A DNA stretch of 64,000 nucleotides from Phycisphaerales bacterium (GTDB lineage Bacteria > Planctomycetota > Phycisphaerae > Sedimentisphaerales > Anaerobacaceae). The position numbers and the translations under genes are program-made. Numbering within the stretch: position 1 is the stretch's first letter; each line of letters starts with the position of its first letter. The notes under the pieces are model-generated. The model saw only the letters and a program-made list of their open reading frames with translations. It was not told the origin of the DNA and did not search any database. Positions 16,983 through 25,607 of this stretch are shown piece after piece. The stretch lies in NCBI GenBank assembly GCA_030602885.1, contig JAUVYV010000012.1, positions 1 through 64,000 on the forward strand. Direction: 5' to 3'.

Positions 16983-18803
16983 TCAGTCGTCTTCAAGCTT
17001 GTCATACCAGTTTTTCTTCAGGAAAACCGATGTTACTGCCAGCACGGCGGCTGAAATCCACATCTGCCCGAACATACGCAGCACTAAGTACATCGGGATA
17101 AGATAGAAGTTAAGCTGCCAGATTATCCCTACAACGACGTTTACCGCGTCACGTTTGAAGGCCGTATTTGCCTGGAAATCAGGATCGTCCTTCCGCACCA
17201 TATCGAGAACCGGCTTCCAGAAACCCCACGGCCGAACCCGCTTGTAAAAGCTCTTGAGCACCTCCTCGTCATCCGGCTTTGTCAAAAGACTTACCACCAC
17301 ACTGGCCAGAGTGCTCACTAAAAGGATTACCGGAAACAGTGCAATATTATACTCGAGGTCCAGAAATGTGGTCTGGCCGTAAAAAGACTTGGGAATCATC
17401 AGCAAAGTCGCCGACAAAATGCCTGCCACCATACCCGCGAAGTACCCGAACCCATTAAACCTCCACCAGTACCACTTTAGAATATTCGGCGCTATGTACC
17501 CCCCGTACAGTCCCGCCACAATCCACGCCGTAACAGCGTGAATCGACCCCGCCTTGTAACCGAAGAAAATCCCTACTCCGACTATCAGAAACGAGGCAAT
17601 GTAGCTCATCACCACATATTTTCTGTCCGAGGCGTGCGGATTGATATAACGTTTGTAGATATCGTTCACTATGTAGGCGGCGCCGTTGTTCACGGTCGAA
17701 TCGAAGGTGCTCATAAAGGCAGCGATGAGACCGGCCAGAATGACCCCTGTCAGACCCACCGGTACAAAGTTGTTGATCACGTAGGGCAGAATCTGCTCAA
17801 AATCAACATTGCTGCCCATTGCGTTGAGATTGCCGCTGAAGAACACTAATCCAAGAACAGTAATACCGCCAATCATCAGATACCTTGGCACATACAACAC
17901 AATCGAGACAGAACACGTCATCAGAGCGGATTCCCTGGCTGTCTTCGTCGAAAGCATCCGCTGCATATCCTTGTTCGGCGGAGGCCCAGCAACGCTCGCC
18001 AGAATACCCTTGAGCAGAACCAGCATGAAGAAAATACCGAATAGTGAATATCCATCTGAAGTGATTCTGTCATTCACCGCCGCAATGTACTGTGACCAGT
18101 CTAAGTTGAGGTGTAAACCAAAGCCGAGGTTCCACCAGCCCTCCGGAACAACCGCAGTTATGCCCTCCGCGCTGGTCCTGGAGATCGCGATACCGGCAAT
18201 GAAAAACGACGCCACCGTCAGCATAATGTACTGAATCACATCCGTTAGAACGACGCTGTACATACCGCCAAGTATCACATACACCGTTGTAATACCCATA
18301 AACACAACGGCATACGTATTTGGCGACAGCTCCCACGGCAGAAAAACCGCAGCGAACTTGCCGATACCCTCGAAGGCATACGCCATGAAGCCAATAGTCG
18401 CCACGATGGCGAACACAACCACGCTAATGTGTGAAAGCTCACCGCCTAATCTGTCCCCGAATCGCGTCCGAATCCACTCTGCACCCGTCATCACGCCCGA
18501 CCGCCGCAGCCAGATTGTAAGGAATACCATATAGACAACCTGATTGAACGTGGGCCATAGCCACGGTATCCACGCACTTTTCAGACCATAGACGAAGAAC
18601 CACGTCACCATCAGCATTGTCCCCGTTATATCGAACATACCCGACGCATTGGATATGCCTAATATGTACCACGGGATTCGACGTCCGCCCAAAAAGTAGT
18701 TCTCCATGTTCTGCGCCGCCCGCCGGCTAAGCAGTACCCCGCCGATGACCACACCAACCATGTAGATAACGATGATGGCAATATCAACAGTGTGAATCTG
18801 CAT
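16983..18803 (-). CDS. Sodium:solute symporter (SSS family)
   Basis: A 606-residue transporter with about 13-14 membrane segments, starting TVDIAIIVIYMVGVVIGGVLLSRR. The family features ENYFLGGRRIPWYILGIS and the long first half with ILGGMYSVVLTDVIQY are clear. SSS proteins import sugars, amino acids or acids with Na+. The start has a GGAGAAT ribosome-binding site. The gene lies 44 bp after the anSME gene, so the two are probably one operon. The substrate cannot be read from sequence. A sugar released from a sulfated polysaccharide is a reasonable guess from its neighbour. Confidence 0.88.
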   Translation of the reverse strand: MQIHTVDIAIIVIYMVGVVIGGVLLSRRAAQNMENYFLGGRRIPWYILGISNASGMFDITGTMLMVTWFFVYGLKSAWIPWLWPTFNQVVYMVFLTIWLRRSGVMTGAEWIRTRFGDRLGGELSHISVVVFAIVATIGFMAYAFEGIGKFAAVFLPWELSPNTYAVVFMGITTVYVILGGMYSVVLTDVIQYIMLTVASFFIAGIAISRTSAEGITAVVPEGWWNLGFGLHLNLDWSQYIAAVNDRITSDGYSLFGIFFMLVLLKGILASVAGPPPNKDMQRMLSTKTARESALMTCSVSIVLYVPRYLMIGGITVLGLVFFSGNLNAMGSNVDFEQILPYVINNFVPVGLTGVILAGLIAAFMSTFDSTVNNGAAYIVNDIYKRYINPHASDRKYVVMSYIASFLIVGVGIFFGYKAGSIHAVTAWIVAGLYGGYIAPNILKWYWWRFNGFGYFAGMVAGILSATLLMIPKSFYGQTTFLDLEYNIALFPVILLVSTLASVVVSLLTKPDDEEVLKSFYKRVRPWGFWKPVLDMVRKDDPDFQANTAFKRDAVNVVVGIIWQLNFYLIPMYLVLRMFGQMWISAAVLAVTSVFLKKNWYDKLEDD

Positions 18804-18847
18804 GCACTATTCTCCTCAAAATGGCCTCTTAATCCGGTTTACATAAC

Positions 18848-19987
18848 TTACATAAATGGGCGTGTCTTTATGGGTGAACCGGCACTCACCGACGCCGCCA
18901 AATGCATAAACCGCGGAGCACTGTACTCAAAAAACCGCTTATAACCCTCGCAGAAGAAACTTTCCCTGCGAAAGTTCTCACTATCAAACGGAGCTCTGTC
19001 TTTCATACAGCCGCCCCGACAGACCGATAGGCAACTGCAAACCAGGCACTTATTGCACAGATTTTGCTTCCTCCTCGCAAAATTCTTCTTCTTCTTGCTC
19101 GTCGCCAATTGCTCAATCGGCGTCTCAAAGATATTGCCAAGCTGCCACTTCGGCTCAACAAAAAAATCACACACAAAGCAATCGCCCGTATGCTCAACCA
19201 CTATGTACTGGCTGCACTGCCTGTCAAACGTACATATCGTGTGCTTGCCCGTGACATAGTACGACAATATCGAATCAAAGTCACGGATGCTCACCTTAGT
19301 CGGCCCATGATCGTACCAGCGGTCGAACAGCCTGCACATAAACCGGCCGTACTGCTCTGGCGTAACCGAGAACTCGGCCACCTCGCCCGTCTTCGGGTCA
19401 AGCTCTACGCAGGGAATAAACTGCAAATACTTAATTCCGTTTTCAATAAAGAAATCAAAGAGCTCGTCCGGACATGCAGCGGTCCTGTTGTTCAGCAGTG
19501 TAAGCGTGTTGAATTCAACCTTGTATTTCCTGCAGCTCTCAATACCCCGCATCACTCTGTCAAATGTCCCCGACCCGGAATGATCAACCCGATAGTAATC
19601 GTGCAGCTCCCTGGGCCCGTCAATACTGATGCCGACGAGAAACTTACTCTCCTGTAGAAACCTGCACCATTTCTCATTCAGCAGTATCCCGTTGGTCTGC
19701 AGTGCGTTGCCAATCTCCTGCCCCGTCTTGCCATACTCCTTTTGAAGCTCGATCACCCTTTCATAAAACTCCAGGCCCATCAGCGTCGGCTCGCCCCCCT
19801 GCCACGAAAAACCCGACATTGCAAACCCAAGCCCCAGGTAGTCTTTGACAAGCTTCTCCAGAACCTCATAGCTCATCCGCTGGCTGCCCCGCCCGATTTC
19901 AGGCGCTCTGTCTTTATAAAAGCAATACCTGCAATCAAGGTTGCAATCGGAACCTGCCGGTTTTATCAAGAGAGTAAAAAGCTGCAT
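18848..19987 (-). CDS. Anaerobic sulfatase-maturating radical SAM enzyme (anSME)
   Basis: Converts an active-site Cys or Ser of sulfatases to formylglycine without oxygen. The 379-residue protein begins with the radical SAM cluster motif CNLDCRYCFY (CxxxCxxC), has the FSWQGGEPTLMG segment, and ends in a SPASM-type cysteine-rich domain for two more Fe-S clusters (GDCFVCDFFV, then CNKCLVCSCLSVCRGGC). The Asp in CDFFV corresponds to the catalytic aspartate of this family. The ATG at 19987 is preferred over 20023. No sulfatase is encoded in the window, so its clients must be elsewhere. Confidence 0.9.
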   Translation of the reverse strand: MQLFTLLIKPAGSDCNLDCRYCFYKDRAPEIGRGSQRMSYEVLEKLVKDYLGLGFAMSGFSWQGGEPTLMGLEFYERVIELQKEYGKTGQEIGNALQTNGILLNEKWCRFLQESKFLVGISIDGPRELHDYYRVDHSGSGTFDRVMRGIESCRKYKVEFNTLTLLNNRTAACPDELFDFFIENGIKYLQFIPCVELDPKTGEVAEFSVTPEQYGRFMCRLFDRWYDHGPTKVSIRDFDSILSYYVTGKHTICTFDRQCSQYIVVEHTGDCFVCDFFVEPKWQLGNIFETPIEQLATSKKKKNFARRKQNLCNKCLVCSCLSVCRGGCMKDRAPFDSENFRRESFFCEGYKRFFEYSAPRFMHLAASVSAGSPIKTRPFM

Positions 19988-20110
19988 AATGGCGACCCCT
20001 GTTCGGAACGTATCAATATACATTACCCGCCTGTCTCATTCAAATCCTATCGCATGATCAGGCCAGGTTTTTCCTGTCCTCGAAAAGACATTTCCATCGC
20101 TGTTTTTTTG

Positions 20111-20138
20111 TTGCCAATCGGTTTAACAGAGATATAAT
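20111..20138 (+). promoter_or_regulatory. Candidate promoter of the polyamine operon
   Basis: TTGCCA (20111-20116) and a perfect TATAAT (20133-20138), spaced by 16 bases, lie about 144 bp before the pdaD ATG in the divergent gap with anSME. The remaining leader of roughly 135 bases has room for regulation, but I recognise no riboswitch in it. Confidence 0.5.
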
Positions 20139-20281
20139 CCGCTCGCTTACGTATCGATATATGTGTCAACCACGTTCCGGCAAGTTATGCTCGGCCAAAG
20201 AGCATGGCGTGAACAAACCGGAGATTCAGGAAGTCAGTGGCCGGAACAGAAAAAGCCCGATGTGCGATTCAGGAGTGTAAA

Positions 20282-20833
20282 ATGAAGAGTTTCGTTCCGA
20301 CTAAAGTGTTTCTGACGAAAGGCCTTGGCCGACACAAGTACCAGCTCAAATCCTTCGAAGAAGCTCTCAGGGTCGCCGGCGTCGCTCAGCAAAATATCGT
20401 TCAGGTTTCATCAATCCTGCCGCCTAAGTGCAGGATCATAACCAGGGGAAAAGGGCTCGAACAACTCATCCCGGGCGAGATATGCTACTGTGTTATGGCG
20501 CGGGCCGACACCAACGAGCAGGGCCGGCTGGTCGCCTCCTCGGTGGGCATTGCAATCCCAAAGGACAAGAATAAATGGGGCTACCTCAGTGAAGTTCACG
20601 GCCACGGTATGAACAGCACCGAAGCGGCAGATATGGCTGAGGACCTCGCGGCCGGTATGCTCGGCACCACCCTCGGTCTGGAGGTCGATCCCAATAAGGC
20701 CTGGTCGGAAAAGGAGCAGGTCTATAAATCCAGCGGCCTGATAATAAGAACCTCCAACATAACGCAGACCGCCCGCGGACAAAAAAACCTCTGGACTACA
20801 ACCGTTGCTATAGCAATGTTCCTGTTTGACTGA
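20282..20833 (+). CDS. pdaD: Pyruvoyl-dependent arginine decarboxylase
   Basis: Converts arginine to agmatine, the first step of putrescine synthesis by the agmatine route. The proenzyme cuts itself at a Ser-Ser bond, and the new N-terminal Ser becomes the pyruvoyl cofactor. The likely site is Ser43-Ser44 in QVSSILPPKC. LIPGEICYCVMAR and the C-terminal AWSEKEQVYKSSGL block also match the family. I chose the ATG at 20282 (183 residues), preceded by CAGGAGTG. agmatinase follows after 32 bp. Pyruvoyl ArgDC is common in archaea and scattered in bacteria. Confidence 0.93.
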   Translation: MKSFVPTKVFLTKGLGRHKYQLKSFEEALRVAGVAQQNIVQVSSILPPKCRIITRGKGLEQLIPGEICYCVMARADTNEQGRLVASSVGIAIPKDKNKWGYLSEVHGHGMNSTEAADMAEDLAAGMLGTTLGLEVDPNKAWSEKEQVYKSSGLIIRTSNITQTARGQKNLWTTTVAIAMFLFD

Positions 20834-20865
20834 GGATAAAGCGTCTAATCAGTCAGGTGTCCACA

Positions 20866-21726
20866 ATGGCAAAGGCAGCTAACTTCGGCGACCTGCCCGA
20901 AGAGTACTCAAATCTTGATAACGCCGCCATCGTGATTGTCCCTGTCCCTTACGACGAGACAAGCACCTGGGGTAGAGGGGCTGACAGAGGCCCGGCTGCT
21001 ATGCTCGATGCCTCCGCCAATATGGAGCTCTACGACATAGAGACGAACACAGAAGTTTACAGGCACGGCATTTTCACCGATGTGCCGGTAGAGGAAAAAT
21101 CCTCACCCGAAAAAATGGTCAATGCAGTCGCTGCCAGAATCGACAATTACGTAAAACAGGGCAAATTTGCCGTGGTAATCGGCGGAGAACATTCCGTCAG
21201 CATTGGGGCGGTGAAGGCACACGCCCAGAACTACCCGCGCCTCACTGTGCTGCAGCTCGATGCTCATTCAGACCTGAGAGACAAATATAATGGCTCAAGA
21301 TATAATCACGCCTGCGTCTCCGCCAGAGTAAAGGAAATGTGTCCCATAGTGCACGTTGGTATCAGGAGCATGGCTTCATCGGAAAAGCCCTTCATCGACA
21401 AAGACAATGTATTCTTCGCACGTGACATCTTCAGCGACGTCAACTGGATTAACCGGGTACTGGCCAGAGTCACCGACAATGTATATATCACCATCGACCT
21501 TGACGTCTTCGACCCATCGATAATGTCATCGACCGGCACCCCCGAACCGGGCGGCCTGTTATGGTATGATGTCCTTGCTCTGTTGAAAGCCGTCACCGAA
21601 AGAAAGAACCTCGTTGGTTTCGACGTCGTAGAGCTGTGCCCAAATAAGAATAACACGAGCGCGGATTTCCTGGTGGCCAAACTGATTTACAAATTACTGA
21701 GCTACAAATTCAGGGATTCGAAATGA
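20866..21726 (+). CDS. speB: Agmatinase
   Basis: Hydrolyses agmatine to putrescine and urea with two Mn ions. The 286-residue ureohydrolase shows GGEHSVSIG, DAHSDLR followed by YNHAC, and TIDLDVFDPS, which together supply the metal-binding His and Asp residues. The ATG at 20866 is placed behind an AGGTG ribosome-binding site. A GTG at 20857 is an alternative. It directly follows pdaD in pathway order and overlaps the next gene by four bases. Confidence 0.95.
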   Translation: MAKAANFGDLPEEYSNLDNAAIVIVPVPYDETSTWGRGADRGPAAMLDASANMELYDIETNTEVYRHGIFTDVPVEEKSSPEKMVNAVAARIDNYVKQGKFAVVIGGEHSVSIGAVKAHAQNYPRLTVLQLDAHSDLRDKYNGSRYNHACVSARVKEMCPIVHVGIRSMASSEKPFIDKDNVFFARDIFSDVNWINRVLARVTDNVYITIDLDVFDPSIMSSTGTPEPGGLLWYDVLALLKAVTERKNLVGFDVVELCPNKNNTSADFLVAKLIYKLLSYKFRDSK

Positions 21727-22739
21727 AAAAGCACGATTTCTTGAGAAACCTCGTAAAACACATAGATATAAAGTCCTTCGATACAACAGACATCATTGAT
21801 TCGATGAGAGATATGTCATTCACCGCAAGAGACACCGCCAGAGCCGCTGACATCCTCAATGAAATGCTCAAAGACAAAGACTGCACCATCTTCCTCTGCA
21901 TCGCAGGCAGCACCAGCGCCGCCGGCTGTATGCAGATTTATGCCGATATGGTCAAACATAATATGGTCGATGCCATCGTCGCCACCGGCGCAACCATTGT
22001 CGATATGGACTTCTTCGAGGCACTCGGATTCAGGCACTACCAGGGCAGCCCTCATATCGATGACGGCCAACTCAGAAAGCTCTATATCGACAGAATCTAC
22101 GACACCTTCATAGATGAAGAGCAATTGCAGGTTTGCGACAATACCGTAAAGAAAATCGCAGACTCACTCGAAAAACGCCCCTATTCATCAAGAGAGTTCA
22201 TCCTTGAAATGGGTAAATACCTCGTTGATAACGCAAAGAAGAAAGACTCACTCGTCCAGGCCGCCTACGAGAACAATGTCCCCATATTCTGTCCCGCCTT
22301 TTCCGATTCCAGTGCCGGCTTCGGCCTGGTAAAACATCAGGTCGAAAACCCCGACTCCCACGTCTCTATAGATTCCGTCAAGGACTTCCGAGAGCTAACA
22401 CAAATCAAAATCCAGTCTCCCGTATCAGGCCTCTTCATGATTGGTGGCGGAGTTCCCAAAAACTTCATCCAGGACACCGTTGTTTGCGCCGAGGTCCTCG
22501 GCAAAGAAGTGGATATGCACAAATACGCCGTCCAGATCACCGTCGCCGACGTCCGGGACGGCGCCTGCTCGAGCTCAACCCTCACTGAAGCCCGCTCCTG
22601 GGGCAAGGTCGACGCGGGCCACGACCAGATGCTCTACGCCGAAGCAACGAGCGTCCTGCCGCTAATCGTCAGCTACGTCTATCACAAAAACCACTGGCAA
22701 TCCCGCCCCAAAAAACAGTGGACGAAGATCTTTGAGTAA
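21723..22739 (+). CDS. Deoxyhypusine-synthase-family protein of the polyamine operon
   Basis: A 338-residue NAD-dependent enzyme of the deoxyhypusine synthase fold. The SWGKV motif holds the conserved catalytic lysine, here Lys295, and the NAD-binding segments VDAIVATGATIVDMDF and LFMIGGGVPKNF are clear. In eukaryotes and archaea the enzyme moves an aminobutyl group from spermidine to eIF5A, which bacteria lack. With putrescine made by the two preceding genes, a small-molecule acceptor is likelier, for example making homospermidine. This is inference. The start overlaps the speB stop as ATGA, so translation is coupled. Confidence 0.85.
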   Translation: MKKHDFLRNLVKHIDIKSFDTTDIIDSMRDMSFTARDTARAADILNEMLKDKDCTIFLCIAGSTSAAGCMQIYADMVKHNMVDAIVATGATIVDMDFFEALGFRHYQGSPHIDDGQLRKLYIDRIYDTFIDEEQLQVCDNTVKKIADSLEKRPYSSREFILEMGKYLVDNAKKKDSLVQAAYENNVPIFCPAFSDSSAGFGLVKHQVENPDSHVSIDSVKDFRELTQIKIQSPVSGLFMIGGGVPKNFIQDTVVCAEVLGKEVDMHKYAVQITVADVRDGACSSSTLTEARSWGKVDAGHDQMLYAEATSVLPLIVSYVYHKNHWQSRPKKQWTKIFE

Positions 22740-22960
22740 TCTACCGAACCGGTTCTGCTTCAGCGGCAACTCGCCATCCATGCCTTCAGCAGACAAGTGC
22801 CTAACCCCAACCCAACCGAACCCGCACCATAAATCAGCACTCTCATAATGGTGGTTATTATACTTCGAGCACACGCTGTTGAAAGGTTTTTACTGGCACG
22901 TGAAACGACCACGCTTTAGAATCACAACCGTCTTTAGTCTTTGTCATCGAGAGGCAGGAA

Positions 22961-23968
22961 ATGACACGCAAAGAAAGAGTTGTCGCAGTAATCGGACATA
23001 ACATCACCGATGCGGTGCCGTGGAATGTGGAGTTGACCAGCGGCGAGATGGTGAAGGTGTGCGAGTATTTAGGCATCGAGGCAAGTGAGTTCTTCGATCT
23101 TGCGGGCAACCACATTGAGAAGATCGGGTACAACATCGGCGGAAGAGAGGTAAAGCCGGGGTTTTGGCAGGATGAGTTCGGAGTAGTGTGGGACCGCAGC
23201 GGGCTTGATAAAGACATTGGAGTCGTCAGTGAAGTGCTGCTGAAAGAAGCGGGCTTGTCGAGTTACCAATTTCCCGACCCACCTACCGAAGAGGTCAGGA
23301 AGGTCACAGAGAAGGTATTGGGCAATGGCAGGGACACGTTCAAATTCGGTAAGATTGCGATGACCTATTTCGAGCGGGCATGGTCCCTGCGGGGAATGGA
23401 AAACCTGATGATGGATATGGCGTTAAATCCCGCCTTTGCGGAAGAGTTCTTCGGTGCGATACTCGATTACAACATGCAGATAATCGAAACCGCTGTTCAA
23501 TACGATATCGACGGCTTTTATTTTGCAGACGACTACGGGCAGCAGACGGGGCTGTTGATGAGCCCGGATATGTGGCGGCGGTTCATAAAGCCCGGCTTAG
23601 CGAAGATGTTCGAGAAAGTAAAGTCAGCCAACAAGGTGGCGGCGCTGCACTGCTGTGGAAAGATTGATGCGATATTGGGTGATTTGATTGATATCGGCCT
23701 GGATATCTACAACACCGTCCAGCCCGAAGTATATGACCTTAAGAAGCTAAAGAAAGAGTTCGGGAACCACCTTACTTTCTGGGGGGCGATAAGCACACAG
23801 CAAACGCTGCCCTACGTAAAGCCCGATGAGCTCAAACGCATCGTAAGAGAGACAATCGACATCATGGGCCAAGGCGGCGGATACATCGCAGCACCCACAC
23901 ATCGGGTGCCGGAAGATGTGCCCGTAGAGAATGTTGCCGCCCTTATCGAGGTGCTTAAGTCGCAATAG
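22961..23968 (+). CDS. URO-D/MtaA-like protein, first copy
   Basis: A 335-residue TIM-barrel protein of the uroporphyrinogen decarboxylase superfamily. It lacks the N-terminal substrate signature of true HemE and has the metal motif of corrinoid-linked methyltransferases (MtaA/CmuA): His230-x-Cys232 in ALHCCGK. Where MtaA has a third Cys ligand, this protein has His314 in APTHRV. Such proteins are frequent in sugar clusters of planctomycetes, with unproven function. It stands upstream of rhaB with its own 221-bp leader. No corrinoid protein is nearby. Confidence 0.75.
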   Translation: MTRKERVVAVIGHNITDAVPWNVELTSGEMVKVCEYLGIEASEFFDLAGNHIEKIGYNIGGREVKPGFWQDEFGVVWDRSGLDKDIGVVSEVLLKEAGLSSYQFPDPPTEEVRKVTEKVLGNGRDTFKFGKIAMTYFERAWSLRGMENLMMDMALNPAFAEEFFGAILDYNMQIIETAVQYDIDGFYFADDYGQQTGLLMSPDMWRRFIKPGLAKMFEKVKSANKVAALHCCGKIDAILGDLIDIGLDIYNTVQPEVYDLKKLKKEFGNHLTFWGAISTQQTLPYVKPDELKRIVRETIDIMGQGGGYIAAPTHRVPEDVPVENVAALIEVLKSQ

Positions 23969-24020
23969 GCGGGTATCAAAGACAACTCTAAAACGACTCA
24001 CTGCTCGATGAGAATTTGCA

Positions 24021-24049
24021 TTGCAAACAGGCCGGATTTGCGTTATAAG
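24021..24049 (+). promoter_or_regulatory. Candidate promoter of the rhaB operon
   Basis: TTGCAA (24021-24026) and TATAAG (24044-24049), 17 bases apart, lie 62 bp before the rhaB ATG. The gap also holds TTGCATTGCAA, a short inverted repeat that could be a regulator site. Confidence 0.4.
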
Positions 24050-24111
24050 GGCATATCTTCGGTGGTGGTAGTGCACATATTAGCGGTGACAGTCATTACA
24101 GGAATCGCCAA

Positions 24112-25584
24112 ATGGCAGAGGAGAAACGTTATATCGCAGTTGACCTGGGAGCTGAAAGCGGGCGAGTCATGCTGGGTGTGGTATCTGCTGATAAGCTCAG
24201 CTTAAAGGAAGTTCATCGGTTCGCCAACGGGCCTATTGAGGTGGATGGGACGCTGCGATGGGATATCGATCGCCTGATGACGGAGATAAAGACCGGCATC
24301 GGCAAGGCGACGAAAGAGGCGGGCGGAGAGGTCGCAGGCATCGGCGTCGATAGCTGGGGCGTCGATTTCGGACTGCTCGATGAAAACGGCAAGCTCATCG
24401 AAAAAACCTACCACTACCGCGATAGCCGCACAAACGGCATGATGGACAAGGCCTTCGAGATGATGCCCAAACGCGATATCTACGAGCATACCGGCCTGCA
24501 GTTCATGCAATTCAACACGATGTACCAGTTGCTTGCAATGCGCCTCGCCAATTCGCCGTCTCTTGCAAAAGCAAAGCAGTTGATAATGATTGCCGACCTC
24601 GTTTCCTGCTTCTTGTCCGGCCAAGTTTACGCCGAGTACACGCTGGCGAGCACTTCACAACTGATGGACATGCGAACAGGACAGTGGTCACAGGCGATTT
24701 TCGAGGGGCTGGACCTGCCGCTTGATATTATGCCCAGGATTGTCCAGCCCGGGACGGCTGTCGGTGAGCTGACCGAGAATATCGCCAAAAAGATCGACTG
24801 CGTGCAGATACCGGTTATTGCGGTCGGCTCGCACGATACCGCAAGTGCCGTCGCAGCAGTACCTGCAGACGAGAAGACAAAGTGGTCGTACCTCTCTTCG
24901 GGGACATGGAGCTTAATCGGCGTTGAAGTGCCGAAGGCAATTGTCAACGACAAGACCTACGAAGTGCCGTTTACAAATGAAGGCGGGGTGGAGCGCACGA
25001 TTCGACTGCTGAAGAACATAATGGGGCTCTGGCTCATCCAGGAGTGCAGGCGCCAGTGGCAGCAGGAAGGTCAGGATTTGTCTTATCCGGAATTAACGGC
25101 GATGGCGGAAAAAGCCAGGCCGTTTGCCGCCACCATCGACGTCGACCAGGACAGCTTCATCGCACCGGGCGAGATGCCCAGGCGAATTAATGAGTACATG
25201 ACAGGGACGGGACAGAAGCCAATCGCCGACAAGGGACAATTGGTAAGAACCGTGCTGGAAGGTCTGGCCCTAAAGTACCGCGCCATTTTAGAGAAGCTTG
25301 AGGATGTCACGGGAACAACTATTGACTGTCTGCATATTGTAGGCGGCGGGACCCAGAATGAGCTGCTAAATCAGTTCGCCGCCAATGCCACCGGCAAAAA
25401 AGTCATCACCGGGCCGATTGAGGCCACGGCAATGGGCAACATCCTGATGCAGGCAATAGCGACGAATCATATAGAGAGTCTGGCTGAGGCAAGAAAACTT
25501 GTACGCAAGTCGGTCCAGCTTAAGGAGTATCAGCCGAGAGAGACTTCTCTCTGGCAGGAGCAATACAAGAAAACGAAAAACTAA
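24112..25584 (+). CDS. rhaB: Rhamnulokinase
   Basis: Phosphorylates L-rhamnulose at C1 with ATP. It is a 490-residue FGGY-family kinase, the same length as E. coli RhaB (489). The N-terminal phosphate loop is AVDLGAESGRVMLG, followed by IGVDSWGVDFGLL. The catalytic Asp is in GSHDTASAVAAVP near residue 242, and GGGTQNELLNQFAANATG binds adenosine near residue 410. It precedes the other rhamnose genes on the plus strand. Confidence 0.94.
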   Translation: MAEEKRYIAVDLGAESGRVMLGVVSADKLSLKEVHRFANGPIEVDGTLRWDIDRLMTEIKTGIGKATKEAGGEVAGIGVDSWGVDFGLLDENGKLIEKTYHYRDSRTNGMMDKAFEMMPKRDIYEHTGLQFMQFNTMYQLLAMRLANSPSLAKAKQLIMIADLVSCFLSGQVYAEYTLASTSQLMDMRTGQWSQAIFEGLDLPLDIMPRIVQPGTAVGELTENIAKKIDCVQIPVIAVGSHDTASAVAAVPADEKTKWSYLSSGTWSLIGVEVPKAIVNDKTYEVPFTNEGGVERTIRLLKNIMGLWLIQECRRQWQQEGQDLSYPELTAMAEKARPFAATIDVDQDSFIAPGEMPRRINEYMTGTGQKPIADKGQLVRTVLEGLALKYRAILEKLEDVTGTTIDCLHIVGGGTQNELLNQFAANATGKKVITGPIEATAMGNILMQAIATNHIESLAEARKLVRKSVQLKEYQPRETSLWQEQYKKTKN

Positions 25585-25607
25585 AAGGTCAAATTAAGGA
25601 AGTGACA

